Positions 63,702 to 64,000 of a stretch of DNA of 64,000 bases are shown here, in pieces. The stretch is taken from the NCBI RefSeq assembly GCF_000739375.1, contig NZ_CP006704.1, positions 5,890,001 through 5,954,000 of the forward strand, written 5' to 3'. The translations under genes were made by a program, and so were the position numbers. Every line of letters begins with the position of its first letter. Position 1 is the stretch's first letter. Source of the DNA: Comamonas testosteroni TK102 (GTDB taxonomy: Bacteria > Pseudomonadota > Gammaproteobacteria > Burkholderiales > Burkholderiaceae_C). Below the pieces are notes generated by a model. The model did no database searches and was not told where the DNA came from. It saw only the letters and a list, made by a program, of their open reading frames with translations.

Positions 63702-64000
63702 AGCACACGATGGGTCAAGGCCGGCAATTGCTGGCGCACTTGCAGCAAGCGGTCACGGTTGAGCTCGCCCGCCACCACGCCGGTGCCGCTGGCCTGCAGG
63801 CCCTGCACCTCGCCCCAGGGGTCGATCAGCAGGCTGTGGCCCCAGGTACGGCGGCCGTTTTCATGCACGCCGCCCTGGCCGGGCGCCAGCACATAGGCCA
63901 GGTTCTCTATCGCCCGCGCCCGCAGCAGCACCTCCCAGTGCGCCTGGCCCGTGGTGTAGGTGAAGGCACTGGGCACCAGCAGCAGGTCAGCGCCCTGGGC
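63698..64000 (-). CDS. Carbon-nitrogen hydrolase (nitrilase) family protein, N-terminus outside the window
   Basis: The C-terminal 100 residues are present and the frame is open at the right edge. LLLVPSAFTYTTGQAHWEVLLRARAIEN and GHSLLIDPWGEV are typical of the end of nitrilase-superfamily proteins of the omega-amidase/Nit1-like group; the catalytic Cys lies outside the window. It is the first visible gene of the operon with the histidine kinase and response regulator. Substrate unknown. Confidence 0.9.
   Translation of the reverse strand, partial: AQGADLLLVPSAFTYTTGQAHWEVLLRARAIENLAYVLAPGQGGVHENGRRTWGHSLLIDPWGEVQGLQASGTGVVAGELNRDRLLQVRQQLPALTHRVL

Noticed and set aside
1..64000. tRNA, rRNA, CRISPR arrays, insertion sequences, prophage
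   Set aside because: None seen: no cloverleaf-like sequence with a T-arm GGTTCGA block in context, no regular direct-repeat array, and no transposase, integrase or phage structural gene.

Overview
The window is about 64 kb of GC-rich, densely packed chromosomal DNA from a betaproteobacterium of the Comamonadaceae, most likely Comamonas (C. testosteroni-like). This rests on recognisable family features (many Bug/TctC periplasmic binding proteins, LysR regulators, a DUF1631 protein, the metX-metW pair) and on short dispersed repeats of the kind I associate with Comamonas, Delftia and Acidovorax. No database search was possible, so the genus is an inference. I see no prophage, insertion sequence, CRISPR array, rRNA or tRNA.

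Layout. Positions 1-2.1 kb hold the 3' end of a hypothetical protein gene converging on mnmA. Positions 2.2-9 kb are a tricarballylate-type catabolic cluster: LysR regulator, GntP-family permease, TcuA-like flavoprotein, TcuB-like Fe-S/membrane protein and a Bug binding protein. Positions 9-11 kb are an ECF41-type sigma factor with its AhpD-like partner; both genes are preceded by the same TGTCACA-N16-CGTC promoter. Positions 11-15 kb hold a gamma-glutamyltransferase plus Bug protein under a divergent LysR. Positions 15-19 kb hold a DMT transporter, NUDIX hydrolase, GNAT, a DUF2061 membrane protein behind a Fur-box-like site, and a class III aminotransferase. Positions 19-25 kb hold the envelope and ribosome genes ksgA, surA, lptD and, divergently, amgK. 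Positions 25-32 kb hold rsmE, a degenerate SRAP-family protein, an esterase, an M20 peptidase, metW-metX behind a SAM-II-type riboswitch, and a GDT1-family Mn transporter behind a yybP-ykoY riboswitch.

Positions 32.8-34 kb hold two tandem glycine-rich RRM proteins. Positions 34-37 kb hold an SDR gene and lptC-kdsC-kdsD (LPS/Kdo synthesis). Positions 37-43.9 kb hold apt, two small regulatory or unknown genes, pgk, azlCD, fmt, a lipoprotein and def. Positions 44-49 kb hold a LysM protein, dprA and a DUF1631 gene. Positions 49-52.3 kb are yajC-secD-secF. Positions 52.6-57 kb hold a fused indolepyruvate ferredoxin oxidoreductase with a divergent Lrp/AsnC regulator. Positions 57-64 kb hold an MFS exporter, mltA, an OmpA-like lipoprotein and a nitrilase-histidine kinase-FixJ-type regulator operon that runs off the window.

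Most of the window is housekeeping. The observations most worth checking are the ECF41 two-promoter module, a GC-rich repeat inserted in frame in metX, the SAM-II plus terminator leader of metX, a SRAP homologue lacking its catalytic Cys, Glu and His, the tcuAB operon with a GntP permease and Bug protein in place of TcuC, and two families of dispersed repeats. I did not find a clearly new multi-gene system.
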